From assembly GCA_964586455.1 (NCBI GenBank), contig CAZPHV010000013.1, positions 1 to 64,000 on the forward strand: a stretch of 64,000 bases of DNA. Reading direction: 5' to 3'. The translations under genes were made by a program, and so were the position numbers. This DNA comes from Aquimonas sp964586455 (GTDB taxonomy: Bacteria; Pseudomonadota; Gammaproteobacteria; Xanthomonadales; Xanthomonadaceae). The notes beneath the pieces were generated by a model. It was given only the letters and a program-made list of their open reading frames with translations, was not told where the DNA came from and searched no databases. Shown piece after piece: positions 1 through 9,630 of this stretch; positions within the stretch are counted from its first letter, which is position 1, and each line of letters starts with the position of its first letter.

Positions 1-29
1 TTGGATATGCGTCGGGAACATAAGTTCAA

Positions 30-1655
30 TCAAGAATGCAACGCTACACTAGCGACGAGCGCGCAGGAGTGGTTCTCCCCCAACGCCAGCATGGACACAG
101 CCTGAATCCCAAAGACCTCAACTGGCTGTGACGAGCTGAATTGCCCGCCATCTCCCAGTTGACCACTCCCGTTGCTACCCCAGCAACCGACTCGACCAGA
201 GCTGCGAACGATGCAGATATGTGATCGGCCAATTCGCACCTGCTGGGCCCCCTCTGTACCGTCAATCGTCAGCGGCACTAGGCTCTGCCCACCGATCCCG
301 AGGATGTCGGTGCCCCAGCAGTGCGCCGAGCCTTGCGCCGCAATGCAGCTTCGGAAGTAGTAGGCGGATACGCCTGCACTGGAACCTTCGAACGAGACAG
401 GAGTTGGCAAGATGCTTCGTTCTGTCGAGCCGTTCCCGAGTTGCCCAGAATGGTTGGCACCCCAGCATTTCCTGCTTCCGTCTTGCATTTGGGCGCAGGT
501 ATGCCACAAGCCCAGGCCGAAACCGGTTGCCCCCGTGAGACCAAGTACGAGCGAGGGTTTTGGATTGAACTCATCGCTTCCGTCACCGACCTGACCGTGA
601 AGGTTCCTACCCCAACAATAGATCCGGTCATCCCGCAGTGCGGCGCATGTATGGATCGAGCCGGCGGACACCGAAGCCACTTCATCCGGAAGGCTCACAA
701 GCCGAGGTCGACTTTGGTCGGTAACACCAAGTGCGCCCAGCTGACCAAACTCGTTCCTTCCCCAGCAATGGAGGGCTCCGTCGTTCAGCACCGCGCAGGC
801 GTGTTGTGCACCCGCACCGATCGCTGTGACATCGCTGAGACCTTCGACGGCAACTGCAGCACTGCTGGATACGAACTTGCCATGTCCGAGCTGGCCGCGA
901 TCGCCACCACCCCAGCAACGAAGCGAGCGGTCGAGCAAAAGAGCACAAGTGAAGTCGTCGCCTGCGGACAGGCTTCGCACCCCGGATAGCCCAGGGACGA
1001 GCGTCGGCGCCGAAGTGTTTGCGAACCCTCCGTTGCCTAGCTGACCATGGCTATTGCGCCCCCAGCATGCTGCCCTGCCGTCGGCGAGCACCGCGCAAGT
1101 ATGGCTGCGTCCTGCTGCGAGGCCGACAGCCCCTGTCAGTCCTTGAACTGCCACTGGCGTTCGTCGCGTCGTATTGCTGCCGTCTCCGACCTCGCCGAAG
1201 AAATTTTCGCCCCAGCACGTCGCATTGCCCCCATCGGTGAGTGTGCAGGTGTGCCTTCCTCCAGCCACGATCGAGGCAACGCCTGACAACCCCTGAACCT
1301 GAGTAGGAATCGGACGGAAATTGTTTCCGTTATCTCCTAGTTGCCCGTAGAAACCCGCACCCCAGCAACTGACGCTGCGGTTGGTCGACAGGACGCAAGC
1401 ATGATCTGAACCCACCGCGAGTTGGAGGGATAGCCTCGCTGTGCGTACTGGTACTGGTACTCGTGAGGTCTGCGTGCCGCCGTCGCCAAGTTGACCGTAG
1501 TAGTTGGCACCCCAGCAACGCACGCTCCCATCCGGTGAAAGCGCGCACGAGTGTTCGCCCCCGACTTGAACGTCTGTGACAGCGGGCGCCGCCTGTATGC
1601 CTCCTGCTAGCAAGCAGGAGATGAGTGCAGTCCTACAGAGCTCCATCATGTTCAT
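30..1655 (-). CDS. Secreted RCC1-repeat (beta-propeller) protein
   Basis: 541 residues. An N-terminal signal peptide (hydrophobic stretch about residues 9-22, ending near AAPAV) indicates export. The rest is a chain of RCC1/BLIP-II type repeats: ten CWG motifs are visible, nine of them followed by a recognisable GQLG or GEVG turn with N or D and G, spaced about 50 residues apart. This is expected to fold as a seven-or-more-bladed propeller used for protein binding. In bacteria such proteins are usually surface or periplasmic binding modules; the partner here is unknown. Its start codon overlaps the hsdR stop by one base (TGATG), so it could be translationally coupled to the restriction locus, although a secreted propeller has no obvious role in DNA restriction. 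The stop lies inside the window, so the gene is complete. Confidence 0.85.
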   Translation of the reverse strand: MNMMELCRTALISCLLAGGIQAAPAVTDVQVGGEHSCALSPDGSVRCWGANYYGQLGDGGTQTSRVPVPVRTARLSLQLAVGSDHACVLSTNRSVSCWGAGFYGQLGDNGNNFRPIPTQVQGLSGVASIVAGGRHTCTLTDGGNATCWGENFFGEVGDGSNTTRRTPVAVQGLTGAVGLAAGRSHTCAVLADGRAACWGRNSHGQLGNGGFANTSAPTLVPGLSGVRSLSAGDDFTCALLLDRSLRCWGGGDRGQLGHGKFVSSSAAVAVEGLSDVTAIGAGAQHACAVLNDGALHCWGRNEFGQLGALGVTDQSRPRLVSLPDEVASVSAGSIHTCAALRDDRIYCWGRNLHGQVGDGSDEFNPKPSLVLGLTGATGFGLGLWHTCAQMQDGSRKCWGANHSGQLGNGSTERSILPTPVSFEGSSAGVSAYYFRSCIAAQGSAHCWGTDILGIGGQSLVPLTIDGTEGAQQVRIGRSHICIVRSSGRVGCWGSNGSGQLGDGGQFSSSQPVEVFGIQAVSMLALGENHSCALVASVALHS

Positions 1656-4600
1656 CAGAGTCTGGGCCCATCGGTTCCTGGCGCTGGATGCGCCCCATAC
1701 CGGTCATACACATGCGCATACGCCAGCGCCATCTTCTCCGCGCGTAGCTCGCGCGGGAACGCCGGTGGCAGGCGGCGGAGTTCCAGTTTGAGGGTCTGCA
1801 TCACGGCGGCGCGGGCTTGCTGCTTTTCGCGCCAGTCGAGGACCAGCTTCTCGCGCTTCAGCTTCTCCAGCAGCTCGCGGCAGACCTTCTTGACCTCTGC
1901 CTCCTCGGCCTTGGTCAGCTTGGGCTCGGGGCGGGTCAGGATGTCGAACAGGGCCAATTCTTCCTCGCTCAGGCCTTCGGCCAACGCGCGCTGCTCCTCT
2001 TCGCTCAGGGCCTTGGCGAAGCCCTTCAGCTCGCCGAAAAAGGCCTCGATGTTCTGGCTGCCGGCGTTATAGGCGTCGATCAGCTTCTGGAACTTCTCGG
2101 CCAGATCCACGCGCGAGGGGTTGTCGCGCAGCATCTGGGTGAGCTTGCCTTCGATCAGCCGCCTCAGCTTCTCGGCTTCGGTGCGCTTGTGGCCCTGGGC
2201 GAATCGCGCCTGCAGAGCCTCGAAGTCGATCTCGGACAGATTGACCAGCGGCCGGCTCTCGCTCGCCGGGCCGATCCGGTAGCCCTCAGTGGCGATGGAA
2301 TCGTTGAGCAGCTCCTCGACATCGCTCATCACTGCGCTGATGTCGGGCGGCTCGACGTCTGCGCGGATCTTGGCGGCGAGGTAGGCCACCAGCACCGAGA
2401 GCGGGGCCAGATCGTTCGCCAGCGGGTCCGGCAGGATGGCCTTGAACAGACGTGCCACTCGGCTGGCCATTTGCAGGAACTGCTTCTTGTCGGCTTCGCG
2501 GATGAGGATGGCTTCGATGACATCGTCGATGAGGCCGATACGCTCAAAGCCCTGCGCAGCTGCGATTCGATCGAGCTCGATACCGCGCGCGGTGGCGAAG
2601 GCGCGAACCTCGCCCAGAGCCACTTCCAGCGCGGCGACCAGCTCGCGCTTGTCGAGGATGGGGCTTTCTTCAGACTCACCGTTCGGGCTGGACCGCGCAT
2701 AGGTGGCCAGCGCCGATTGCAGCGCTCGAAACACGCCCACGTAGTCGACGATCAGGCCGCTCTCCTTGCCCGGGGCCACGCGGTTCGCGCGCGCGATGGT
2801 CTGCATCAGTGTGTGCGCCCGCATGGGCTTGTCGAGGTAGAGCGTCGAGCAGGTCGGCACGTCGAAGCCGGTGATCCACATCGCGCAGACGAAGACCAGG
2901 CGCAGGTGGTCCGCTTCGTTCTTGAACTTCTCATCCAAGGCTTCGCGCAGCATGCGCTGGCGGTGCGGAAGGATCTCCAAGCCCTTCGCATGCAGCTCTT
3001 CCACTTCGTTCTGACCCTGACTGACCACCACGGCCATGTCGGTCTGCTCCATCAGGCGGATGCGCGCGATCAGGCGCTCGCGCGCGTCGCCCTGCGACTT
3101 CGCCAGCTCGGTGCGCAGGCGCGTCAGCTCGGCCTGCCAGTGCGCCTGCACCTTGTCGTACATGCGCACGGCCGTCGCCTTGTCGATGCAGACCATCATC
3201 GCCTTGCCGCGGTAGCCGCGGCCGGTGAAGTGCGCCACCACGTCGCGGGCGATCGCTTCGAGGCGCTCTTCGCGGGTGATGATGTGGTACTCGCGGGCAA
3301 ACTCGCGCTGCAGCTTGCGCTCCTGCGCTTCGTCCAGCTCGGCGTCTTCCAGCAGAGCTTCGAGGTCCTGGTTGAGCTCGCTGTTGGTCAGCTGCACCTC
3401 GGGGATGCGGTTCTCGTAGAACAGCGGCACGGTGGCGCCGTCTTCAATGGAACGCGCGAAGTCGTACACGCTCACGTAGTCGCCGAAGACCTCGCGGGTG
3501 CGCTCCTCCTCGCCCTTGATCAGCGGCGTGCCAGTGAAGCCCAGGAAACCCGCGCGCGGCAGGGCGTTGCGCATGTTGAGGGCAAAGATGTCGTACTGGC
3601 TGCGGTGCGCCTCATCGGTGATGACGATGACATCCTCGCGCTCGGACAGCACCGGAAACGGCAGGCCCGGCTCGCTGCGGAACTTCTGGATCAGGGTGAA
3701 GATGTAGCGCTCATTGCCGCGCAGCAGAGCCCTCAGGTGCTCGCCGCTGGTGGCGCGCACGTCCTCGCGGGTGGTGGCAGCGGTGGCCTTGAAGGTCTTG
3801 CTGATCTGGTCGTCGAGCTCTTCGCGGTCGGTGACGATCACGAAGGTGGCGCTGCCCATCACCCGGCGCAGCACCTTCTGGGTGAAGAACACCATCGACA
3901 GGCTCTTGCCCGAGCCCTGCGTGTGCCAGAACACGCCCAGCCGTTTGGCCTGGCCCTGCGGACCCGCGCGCAGCGCCTGCAGCTGGGCGATGGCGCGGTT
4001 CACGCCGAGAAACTGGTGGTTCTTGGCGGTCTTCTTCACCAGCCCGCCGCGGGTCTCCTCGAAGACGGTGAAGTTCTCCACGTAGTCGAGCAGGCGCGCG
4101 GGCGCCAAAAGGCCGCGCAGGGCGCGCTCCAGGCTGACCTTGCCTGCCTCGTCCTCTTGCTCCACGCGCTTCCAGTCGAAGAAGTGCTCCCAGGCGCTGG
4201 TGAGCGTGCCCACGCGCGTCTCGGAGCCGTTGGAGAGCAGGATGAAGGCATTGGGATGGAACAGCTGCGGCACCGACTGCCCGCGGTAGTCGCGCAGGTT
4301 GTCGTCGAAGGCGGACTTCAGCGGCACCGCCGGCTTCTTCAGCTCGATGAACACCCACGGCAGGCCGTTGACGAAGCCCAGCAGATCGCAGCGGCGCCGG
4401 TACATGTCGCCGGCCACCCACATCTGCGAAGTCAGGAAAAAGTCGTTGTTCTGGGGCTGCTGCCAGTCCACCACCCGCAGCACCTCGGTGCTGTAGCCAC
4501 CGTGCTCGTCCTGCACCTTCACCCGCACGCCGTCCTTCAGCAGGCGGTAGACCTCGCGGTTGGCGTTGACCGCTATCTGCTTCGAGCGGTCGCGCGCGAT

Positions 4601-4885
4601 CTCTTCGATCGCTTGATCGTAAGCGTCGCCGGGCAGACCGGGATTCAAACGCTCCAAGGCCGCGCGCAGGCGCCGCACCAGCACGACCTGCGATTCGCTC
4701 TCGCGACCCTCTGTGCCATCGACGCCAAGGCGTTCGGCATAGAGGTCGGCATGCGTCCAGCCCAGGGATTCAAGCAGCTCGATCGCCGGCCGCTCAACCA
4801 GACGTAGTTCGCCATAGCCGGCCGCCATCTCGCGGATGCGGGCGGCTGTGGGTGAAGGCTTGGGTGCTTCAGGCGTTGAAGCCAT
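1655..4885 (-). CDS. hsdR: Type I restriction endonuclease subunit R (HsdR)
   Basis: 1076 residues, normal length for HsdR. It is the ATP-dependent translocase and endonuclease subunit that pulls DNA through the R2M2S complex and cuts unmodified DNA at a distance. The N-terminal nuclease domain shows the PD-(D/E)xK arrangement (Asp near 167, ELK at 181-183). The SF2 motor shows Walker A TQGSGKS at 322-328, DEAH at 424-427 and the GFTGTPL motif at 449-455. The C-terminal part is helical and charged, as expected for the HsdM-contacting region. It lies downstream of hsdM-hsdS but is separated from them by two other genes. No frameshift or missing catalytic residue is seen, so it should be active. 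Confidence 0.96.
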   Translation of the reverse strand: MASTPEAPKPSPTAARIREMAAGYGELRLVERPAIELLESLGWTHADLYAERLGVDGTEGRESESQVVLVRRLRAALERLNPGLPGDAYDQAIEEIARDRSKQIAVNANREVYRLLKDGVRVKVQDEHGGYSTEVLRVVDWQQPQNNDFFLTSQMWVAGDMYRRRCDLLGFVNGLPWVFIELKKPAVPLKSAFDDNLRDYRGQSVPQLFHPNAFILLSNGSETRVGTLTSAWEHFFDWKRVEQEDEAGKVSLERALRGLLAPARLLDYVENFTVFEETRGGLVKKTAKNHQFLGVNRAIAQLQALRAGPQGQAKRLGVFWHTQGSGKSLSMVFFTQKVLRRVMGSATFVIVTDREELDDQISKTFKATAATTREDVRATSGEHLRALLRGNERYIFTLIQKFRSEPGLPFPVLSEREDVIVITDEAHRSQYDIFALNMRNALPRAGFLGFTGTPLIKGEEERTREVFGDYVSVYDFARSIEDGATVPLFYENRIPEVQLTNSELNQDLEALLEDAELDEAQERKLQREFAREYHIITREERLEAIARDVVAHFTGRGYRGKAMMVCIDKATAVRMYDKVQAHWQAELTRLRTELAKSQGDARERLIARIRLMEQTDMAVVVSQGQNEVEELHAKGLEILPHRQRMLREALDEKFKNEADHLRLVFVCAMWITGFDVPTCSTLYLDKPMRAHTLMQTIARANRVAPGKESGLIVDYVGVFRALQSALATYARSSPNGESEESPILDKRELVAALEVALGEVRAFATARGIELDRIAAAQGFERIGLIDDVIEAILIREADKKQFLQMASRVARLFKAILPDPLANDLAPLSVLVAYLAAKIRADVEPPDISAVMSDVEELLNDSIATEGYRIGPASESRPLVNLSEIDFEALQARFAQGHKRTEAEKLRRLIEGKLTQMLRDNPSRVDLAEKFQKLIDAYNAGSQNIEAFFGELKGFAKALSEEEQRALAEGLSEEELALFDILTRPEPKLTKAEEAEVKKVCRELLEKLKREKLVLDWREKQQARAAVMQTLKLELRRLPPAFPRELRAEKMALAYAHVYDRYGAHPAPGTDGPRL

Positions 4886-4978
4886 TGATCCAAACCTCTG
4901 CGGTCAGTGAATGTGCGTCGAAGCTTGGCCCGTTCATGCGTCGCGACGCCGCCCGATCCTGCTTCGGAATCAAGCGAC

Positions 4979-5569
4979 TCAGCGCAGCGGGTAGCGGCAC
5001 GTCGAAATCTGCTTTGACACCTCAATCGCATCGAGCAGGGTCAAGGCGCCCATCGCTAGATGGAAGAGCTCGTATCCCCGCCGCACGACCTCGTCCAGCC
5101 AGAAGCTCAGCATCGTGCTTGGATAAGTGGCCTGCCCATCCCTTCGAGCAGGACGCCCTTTGAGCGCTTCTTCGAGGCCGGCAAGCTCCGCGTCATCCAC
5201 GGTCATCAGTTGTAGCTCAAAGGCTCCACAAGAGACGGACCTCGCAAGCTGATCCAGCGCCATCTGCACCTGTTCCAACCAGGCCTTGGCGACGAGCGCC
5301 TGCCGGTTCTTCCCATGAAGAAAGCCATCGACCAACGTGACCAAGACACGCATCTCCTCGACCGCCCGACCGATGGCTGTCGTGCCAAGGCTGGCCTCTG
5401 ATTCGGACTGGAGCAGCGCCGCGGCGCGCCGGACAGCAGGACCCGAGGGGGGCTTCGGGGCTTCAGCGATGGGGAGGAGCAACAGATGTGGCGGTCTCGG
5501 CTGTAGGAACTTGCGATCAGGATTCATGGCCATGGTCTCCGGGCGTACTTGTTCGTCAGCCGCCTGCAT
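4979..5569 (-). CDS. Hypothetical protein within the type I R-M locus
   Basis: 196 residues from the longest start, or 182 if translation starts at the ATG ending at 5527, which has a GGAG ribosome-binding site nine bases upstream and is the better choice. I do not recognise a family. The protein is soluble, largely helical by composition, with a proline-rich N-terminus (about residues 24-42) and no signal peptide or membrane segment. It sits 93 bases upstream of hsdR in the same direction, so it is probably cotranscribed. Candidate roles are a locus-specific accessory or control factor of the restriction system, but nothing in the sequence proves this. Codon usage resembles its neighbours, which supports it being a real gene. 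Confidence 0.6.
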   Translation of the reverse strand: MQAADEQVRPETMAMNPDRKFLQPRPPHLLLLPIAEAPKPPSGPAVRRAAALLQSESEASLGTTAIGRAVEEMRVLVTLVDGFLHGKNRQALVAKAWLEQVQMALDQLARSVSCGAFELQLMTVDDAELAGLEEALKGRPARRDGQATYPSTMLSFWLDEVVRRGYELFHLAMGALTLLDAIEVSKQISTCRYPLR

Positions 5570-5929
5570 CGGTCAGGAATGGGCCAGCCAGTCCGCGTGC
5601 CCTCGGCAAGGCAGGTATCCAATTTTCAGTCTTTACAGATCAATTGGTTGCGTCAACTCGTGGTGGGCGCGAAGGTTTAGGAATGGGCTAAGCCAACGCT
5701 AACGCCAGCAACTTATCCTTTTCGGGGTGCCAGTGAGTCGGGCGACCACTGCAGCTCCCATGCGCGGCAGTACCTGGGGCCGCGCGCTCCGCGGCGGCAG
5801 CCGACGTGCTGTCGTTCATCCTCAGTTTCTTGCATCGGACGTGGACCCGTGCGAGCTTACACGCCAAGTGGATTGGGCTTTCCCGGTCGGCGCTGGGCTC
5901 CTGGGGTTTCCTGGGGGCCCTTCTGCTTT
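5570..5929. other. Intergenic region, no supported gene
   Basis: About 360 bases between the DUF3800 gene and the hypothetical gene. It is locally AT-richer around 5620-5710 than the genes on either side. A minus-strand frame of about 43 codons (5688-5819, starting MNDSTS) is open but has no recognisable family and no clear ribosome-binding site. A promoter for the hypothetical-hsdR pair may lie here; I could not pick one with confidence. Confidence 0.4.
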
Positions 5930-6676
5930 TCAGGGGAAGCACTTCAGCCCCGCACCCCGGTAGTTGCCCCGCGCATCGCGGCGGAACTTCGGCACCAGCA
6001 CCTCGAAGGCCCGATTGCTCTGATCCGGCCTCAGCACCGACAGGCCGATCGGCCGCGCGCTCAGGTCGGCGATCTGCAGGCCCTCGGCATTGGTCTTCTT
6101 GTCGCAGACGATCAGCTCGAAGGGCAGGCGATCGCCACGGTAGTTGCCACCGTCGCAGATGCGACGGAAGTGCAGCTCCAAGGCTTCGTCTTCGGTTCGG
6201 CCGCGCGCCGCGCACAGCACCCGGGTCAAGCGATCCTGCTGGCCGCGCTCGCTCATCAGCCCGTGCAGGCGCTCCAGGCCGAACTTCATCGCCAGGTGAT
6301 AGGGGTGCTCCGGCTGGGTGTAGATGCTGCTCAGCCGGCGCTTGTCGATGACCACAGCGATCAGGTCGAATGGCGCTGCTGCCATGACCTCGGTCAGCCC
6401 CTCCAGAAAGGCCTCGCTGGCCTCGCGCCCTAGCCGCGCGAACGCACCCTTGCGCTTGCGGATGTCGTGCTCGTGCAGCACCACCTGATCATGCCCGAAG
6501 GTGCTGAACTTGAGCCGCCGCACGGCCGGCGTCACCACGTCGATGTAGGTGTCCACCCTGAAGACGCAGAAGGTGAGCACGAAGACCGGGTACTGCGGAT
6601 CGATCGAGGCCAGGCTGTGGTCGCCGCTCTCGTCGACGAAGACCACGTAGTCGCTGAAGGCCGAGGGCCCGCTCAT
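5930..6676 (-). CDS. DUF3800 domain-containing protein
   Basis: 248 residues. The N-terminal motif VFVDESGDHS (about residues 12-21) with acidic residues D15, E16 and D19, and the C-terminal block GLQIADLSARPIG, are the hallmarks of DUF3800, a family with a predicted RNase H-like fold. DUF3800 genes are frequently found next to restriction and other defence genes, but the biochemical role is not established. The start codon overlaps the hsdS stop by four bases (ATGA), so it is translationally coupled to the specificity subunit and is an integral part of this operon rather than a chance neighbour. The last Asp of the core (IADL) is retained, so the putative active site looks intact. Confidence 0.85.
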   Translation of the reverse strand: MSGPSAFSDYVVFVDESGDHSLASIDPQYPVFVLTFCVFRVDTYIDVVTPAVRRLKFSTFGHDQVVLHEHDIRKRKGAFARLGREASEAFLEGLTEVMAAAPFDLIAVVIDKRRLSSIYTQPEHPYHLAMKFGLERLHGLMSERGQQDRLTRVLCAARGRTEDEALELHFRRICDGGNYRGDRLPFELIVCDKKTNAEGLQIADLSARPIGLSVLRPDQSNRAFEVLVPKFRRDARGNYRGAGLKCFP

Positions 6677-8004
6677 GCGGCGGAAGCCTCCTCAGGCAGG
6701 GGCAGGTCGGAGACATCGAGCTCGCCGGAGATCAGGCGGGGGAGGAGCAGGTCGCGGGTGGTGCGGAGGTTAGTGTTCTCGATACCGAGCACCTCAGCCA
6801 AGGCGAGTACAGGGCTCGCTCTTTTCGCAAACTCTGCCTGCACTGATGCTGGGGGCGTAATCATCATCTCCTTTTCAAGAAAGACCTTGAACTTGAAGTT
6901 GGTGATGCCCGTTGACTGTGTCTGGTACTTCATTATTTCGCGGTTCTTATATATCCGCTCGAAGTGAAGCAGTAGGAGCTCGGGCAAGAGCTTCTGTTCG
7001 TCAGCGCGAATAAGACGACAGAAGCTGGCGCAGATTGCGGGCTCAGGGAGTCGCGACAATAGTCGTTCACCGATCAGAACCGCACGGCCGACAGGCTGGT
7101 CCTTGCTGCCTCCTGAGACCTCGAAAACTATGTCTCTACTCTGAAGCTTTCGGCTTCGAAAGTTGGATGCCTTGTGATACCGAAGGGGCGCTCTACCTGT
7201 GCTACCGAGCCGAATATCAGGGATATCGGTACCCCGGATAACGTATGCCGGTACGGAGTGTTCTTCATCTGGTGAATCCTGTCCCCAGCCACCACCGATG
7301 CTGTGCTGCAGAACATCCTGGAGTGGCAACACCACCCACCCCTCAGGCACCGGCCCAAGCTCGGTCTCGACCATGCGGACGGATTCGTGGCCGGGGAAGC
7401 GGTAGTGGACGAACCACTCCTCGTAGATGCGCCGGGCCATCTCCTCCAGGATCGCGATGCGCCGGGTGTTGTTCTCGATCAGGTCGTCGTAGGCGGAGAG
7501 GATGGAGGCGATGCGACGCTGCGATCGAACGTCTGGAGTGCGAACTCGTACTTCGTAGATCCGCGCAGGTGATGTGTGCCTGATCTTCGCTCCGCTGGCG
7601 GATGCGCGGATCTGCTGCCTCACCGGACGACTGTTGAAGAGGTAGTAGAGGAACTCCTTGTCGACTTGCCGGGGGTCGAGGGGAGTCACCAGGCCCAGAC
7701 GCTGGTTGTGAAGGTACAACCCAGACCGCGGAACCTTGGCGCTGCTGCCAAGAAGACCCTCGCCCTGCTCTGTCATCGCAACAATGAGGTCACCCTTCTC
7801 CAGTACGTAGTCTTGGGGCACTGGTCCTTCGTACCACTTCGCTTTGTCCGCCCGTTCGCGGAACCCACCGCCCTCCTCGAAGTTGCCTGGAGTGAGCACC
7901 ACGTGCGTTCCATGAGCCGCGAAGTATTCGCCCTTGAATGCGTAGCCATGCTTGACATGGATTAGCTCACCGAGCGTTGCCTCTTGCCACGGAGCTTGCA
8001 TCAC
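6673..8004 (-). CDS. hsdS: Type I restriction-modification specificity subunit S (HsdS)
   Basis: 443 residues. HsdS recognises the bipartite DNA target and docks two HsdM subunits. Two target-recognition domains can be seen, each followed by a conserved helical spacer: the first spacer contains the RIASILSAYDDLIENN block and the EEMARRIYEEWF segment near residues 165-200, the second the C-terminal TTRDLLLPRLISGEL segment. The gene overlaps hsdM by four bases upstream and the DUF3800 gene by four bases downstream. Base composition in the second recognition domain (about 6850-7260) is lower in GC than the flanking spacer, as is common for swapped recognition domains. The target sequence cannot be predicted from sequence alone. 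Confidence 0.93.
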   Translation of the reverse strand: MMQAPWQEATLGELIHVKHGYAFKGEYFAAHGTHVVLTPGNFEEGGGFRERADKAKWYEGPVPQDYVLEKGDLIVAMTEQGEGLLGSSAKVPRSGLYLHNQRLGLVTPLDPRQVDKEFLYYLFNSRPVRQQIRASASGAKIRHTSPARIYEVRVRTPDVRSQRRIASILSAYDDLIENNTRRIAILEEMARRIYEEWFVHYRFPGHESVRMVETELGPVPEGWVVLPLQDVLQHSIGGGWGQDSPDEEHSVPAYVIRGTDIPDIRLGSTGRAPLRYHKASNFRSRKLQSRDIVFEVSGGSKDQPVGRAVLIGERLLSRLPEPAICASFCRLIRADEQKLLPELLLLHFERIYKNREIMKYQTQSTGITNFKFKVFLEKEMMITPPASVQAEFAKRASPVLALAEVLGIENTNLRTTRDLLLPRLISGELDVSDLPLPEEASAA

Positions 8005-9554
8005 ACGCGCTCCAGCAGTTTTGCGACGTCATGTGTGATGCGCGACTGCAACACTTGAGCATCTGCGCTCAGGGCTTCCAGCTCGTCATTCAAGCTCCCT
8101 AGTCTCTCGGTGAAGTCGAAATCATCAGCTGCGCGCTCCCCCACTCCCACAAAGCGCCCTGGGTTCAAGCTCCACCCCTGCGCCTCGATCTCCGCGATCG
8201 TCGCCGACTTGCACAGCCCCGCCACGTCGGCATAGCTCGGCTCAGGGAAGCGCTCGCGCAGCATCACCTCGCTGCCGGCCTCGAACTCCGGGGCCTGGCC
8301 GCGGTGCAGGCGTACAACATTCGCGAGGAACTCGGTCTGCTCCGGAGTGAACTCGCGGATGGCGCGGGTGACTTGGCGGAAGAATGGGCGGGCATCCAGG
8401 AACAGCACGCGCTCGCGCCGATGCTTCGGCTTGTTGCGGTCGAAGAACCACAGGGTGCAGGGCAGGGTGACGGTGTAGAAGAAGTTGCTGCCCACGCTGA
8501 CGATCACATCCACGTCGCCGCTTTCGATCAGCTGGCGGCGGATGGCCAGCTCGCTGCCGCGGGCGTCACCGGCCGAGTTGGCCATGACGAAGCCGGCGCG
8601 GCCGAGGTCATCCAGCGCGCTGTGGAAGAGTTGGATCCACAGGTAGTTGGCGTTGTCGGTGCTTGGCAGGCCAAGCGGAAAACGCGGGTCTTCCTTCAGC
8701 CGGTCCTTGTCGACGCCGGAAACGTTGAAGGGCGGGTTGGCCATGACGAAGTCGAAGCGCCCGCCGACCGAGGTGACCGCCTTGTGCGGGTCCTCGTAGT
8801 AGGTGTTGGCCTCCCGGATGTCACCGGACAAGCCGTGGATGGCCAGGTTCATCTTGGCCAGCTTGACGGTGTCGCTGGCCTTCTCGGTGCCGAACACGGT
8901 CAGCTCGCGGGTGGCATTCTTGTGATGCCGACGAACGAACTCGGCCGATTGCACGAACATGCCGCCGCTGCCGCAGGCGGGGTCGAAGATGCGGCCGTGG
9001 AAGGGTTCGAGGATCTCGACAATCAGGCGCACGATGCTGGTGGGCGTGTAGAACACGCCGCCCTTCTGGCCTTCCTTGAGCGCGAAGTTGCCAAGGAAGT
9101 ATTCGTAGACCTTGCCGAAGGCATCGCCCTCCAGCTGCAGGGGCGCCAGCAGGCGCAGCAGCTCGACCAGGGTGGCATTGGGCAGCAGGGTGTAGCCGCG
9201 CGGCAACACGCCCTTCAGCTCAGGGTTGTGCTGCTCGATGCCGGCCATGGCCTCCGCAATGGCGCGGCCCAGATTGCCGCCCTCGGGCAGGTCCAACAGG
9301 GTGGCGAAGCGCGACTGCGGCGGCAGGTAGAGGATGCCCTCGGCCTGGTAGTCCATCGGCTCGCGGTCGTCCGCCTCCAGCCCCTTGGACGCGAGCAGCG
9401 CGTCACCTTCAGCGAAGCGGCTGTCGGCGTAGCGCAGGAAGATCAAACCGAGCACCGGGGTGGAGAACTCGGCGGGCTTCAGGCCCGTGTTGGCCCACAG
9501 CTGGTCTGCGGTGGCCCAGAGGCGGTTTTCGATGGCGACGAGATCGGAGGACAT
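8001..9554 (-). CDS. hsdM: Type I restriction-modification methyltransferase subunit M (HsdM)
   Basis: 517 residues. It is the N6-adenine methyltransferase subunit that protects host DNA and forms part of the restriction complex. The SAM-binding motif I DPACGSGGMF is at residues 191-200 and the catalytic NPPF motif at 273-276, both intact. An N-terminal helical HsdM domain precedes the methylase core. It is the first gene of the minus-strand restriction operon. The 76 bases between it and the mnmE stop must hold its promoter unless it is read through from mnmE. Placement next to the origin-proximal mnmE gene suggests insertion of a mobile defence locus at this conserved boundary. Confidence 0.96.
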   Translation of the reverse strand: MSSDLVAIENRLWATADQLWANTGLKPAEFSTPVLGLIFLRYADSRFAEGDALLASKGLEADDREPMDYQAEGILYLPPQSRFATLLDLPEGGNLGRAIAEAMAGIEQHNPELKGVLPRGYTLLPNATLVELLRLLAPLQLEGDAFGKVYEYFLGNFALKEGQKGGVFYTPTSIVRLIVEILEPFHGRIFDPACGSGGMFVQSAEFVRRHHKNATRELTVFGTEKASDTVKLAKMNLAIHGLSGDIREANTYYEDPHKAVTSVGGRFDFVMANPPFNVSGVDKDRLKEDPRFPLGLPSTDNANYLWIQLFHSALDDLGRAGFVMANSAGDARGSELAIRRQLIESGDVDVIVSVGSNFFYTVTLPCTLWFFDRNKPKHRRERVLFLDARPFFRQVTRAIREFTPEQTEFLANVVRLHRGQAPEFEAGSEVMLRERFPEPSYADVAGLCKSATIAEIEAQGWSLNPGRFVGVGERAADDFDFTERLGSLNDELEALSADAQVLQSRITHDVAKLLERV

Positions 9555-9630
9555 GGGTTCCGTGGGTGCTGCAAGCGGCTTCGGAGTATTGCCGATGCGA
9601 CCTCGGGGGTCATCCGCTCTCGTGGCTGGC

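Noticed and set aside
1817..4807. A 996-codon open frame on the plus strand opposite hsdR
   Set aside because: Its translation is rich in Leu, Gln and His with no motif; it mirrors the codon bias of hsdR on the other strand.
5688..5819. Minus-strand 43-codon frame in the hsd intergenic region
   Set aside because: No ribosome-binding site, family or conserved feature; may be chance.
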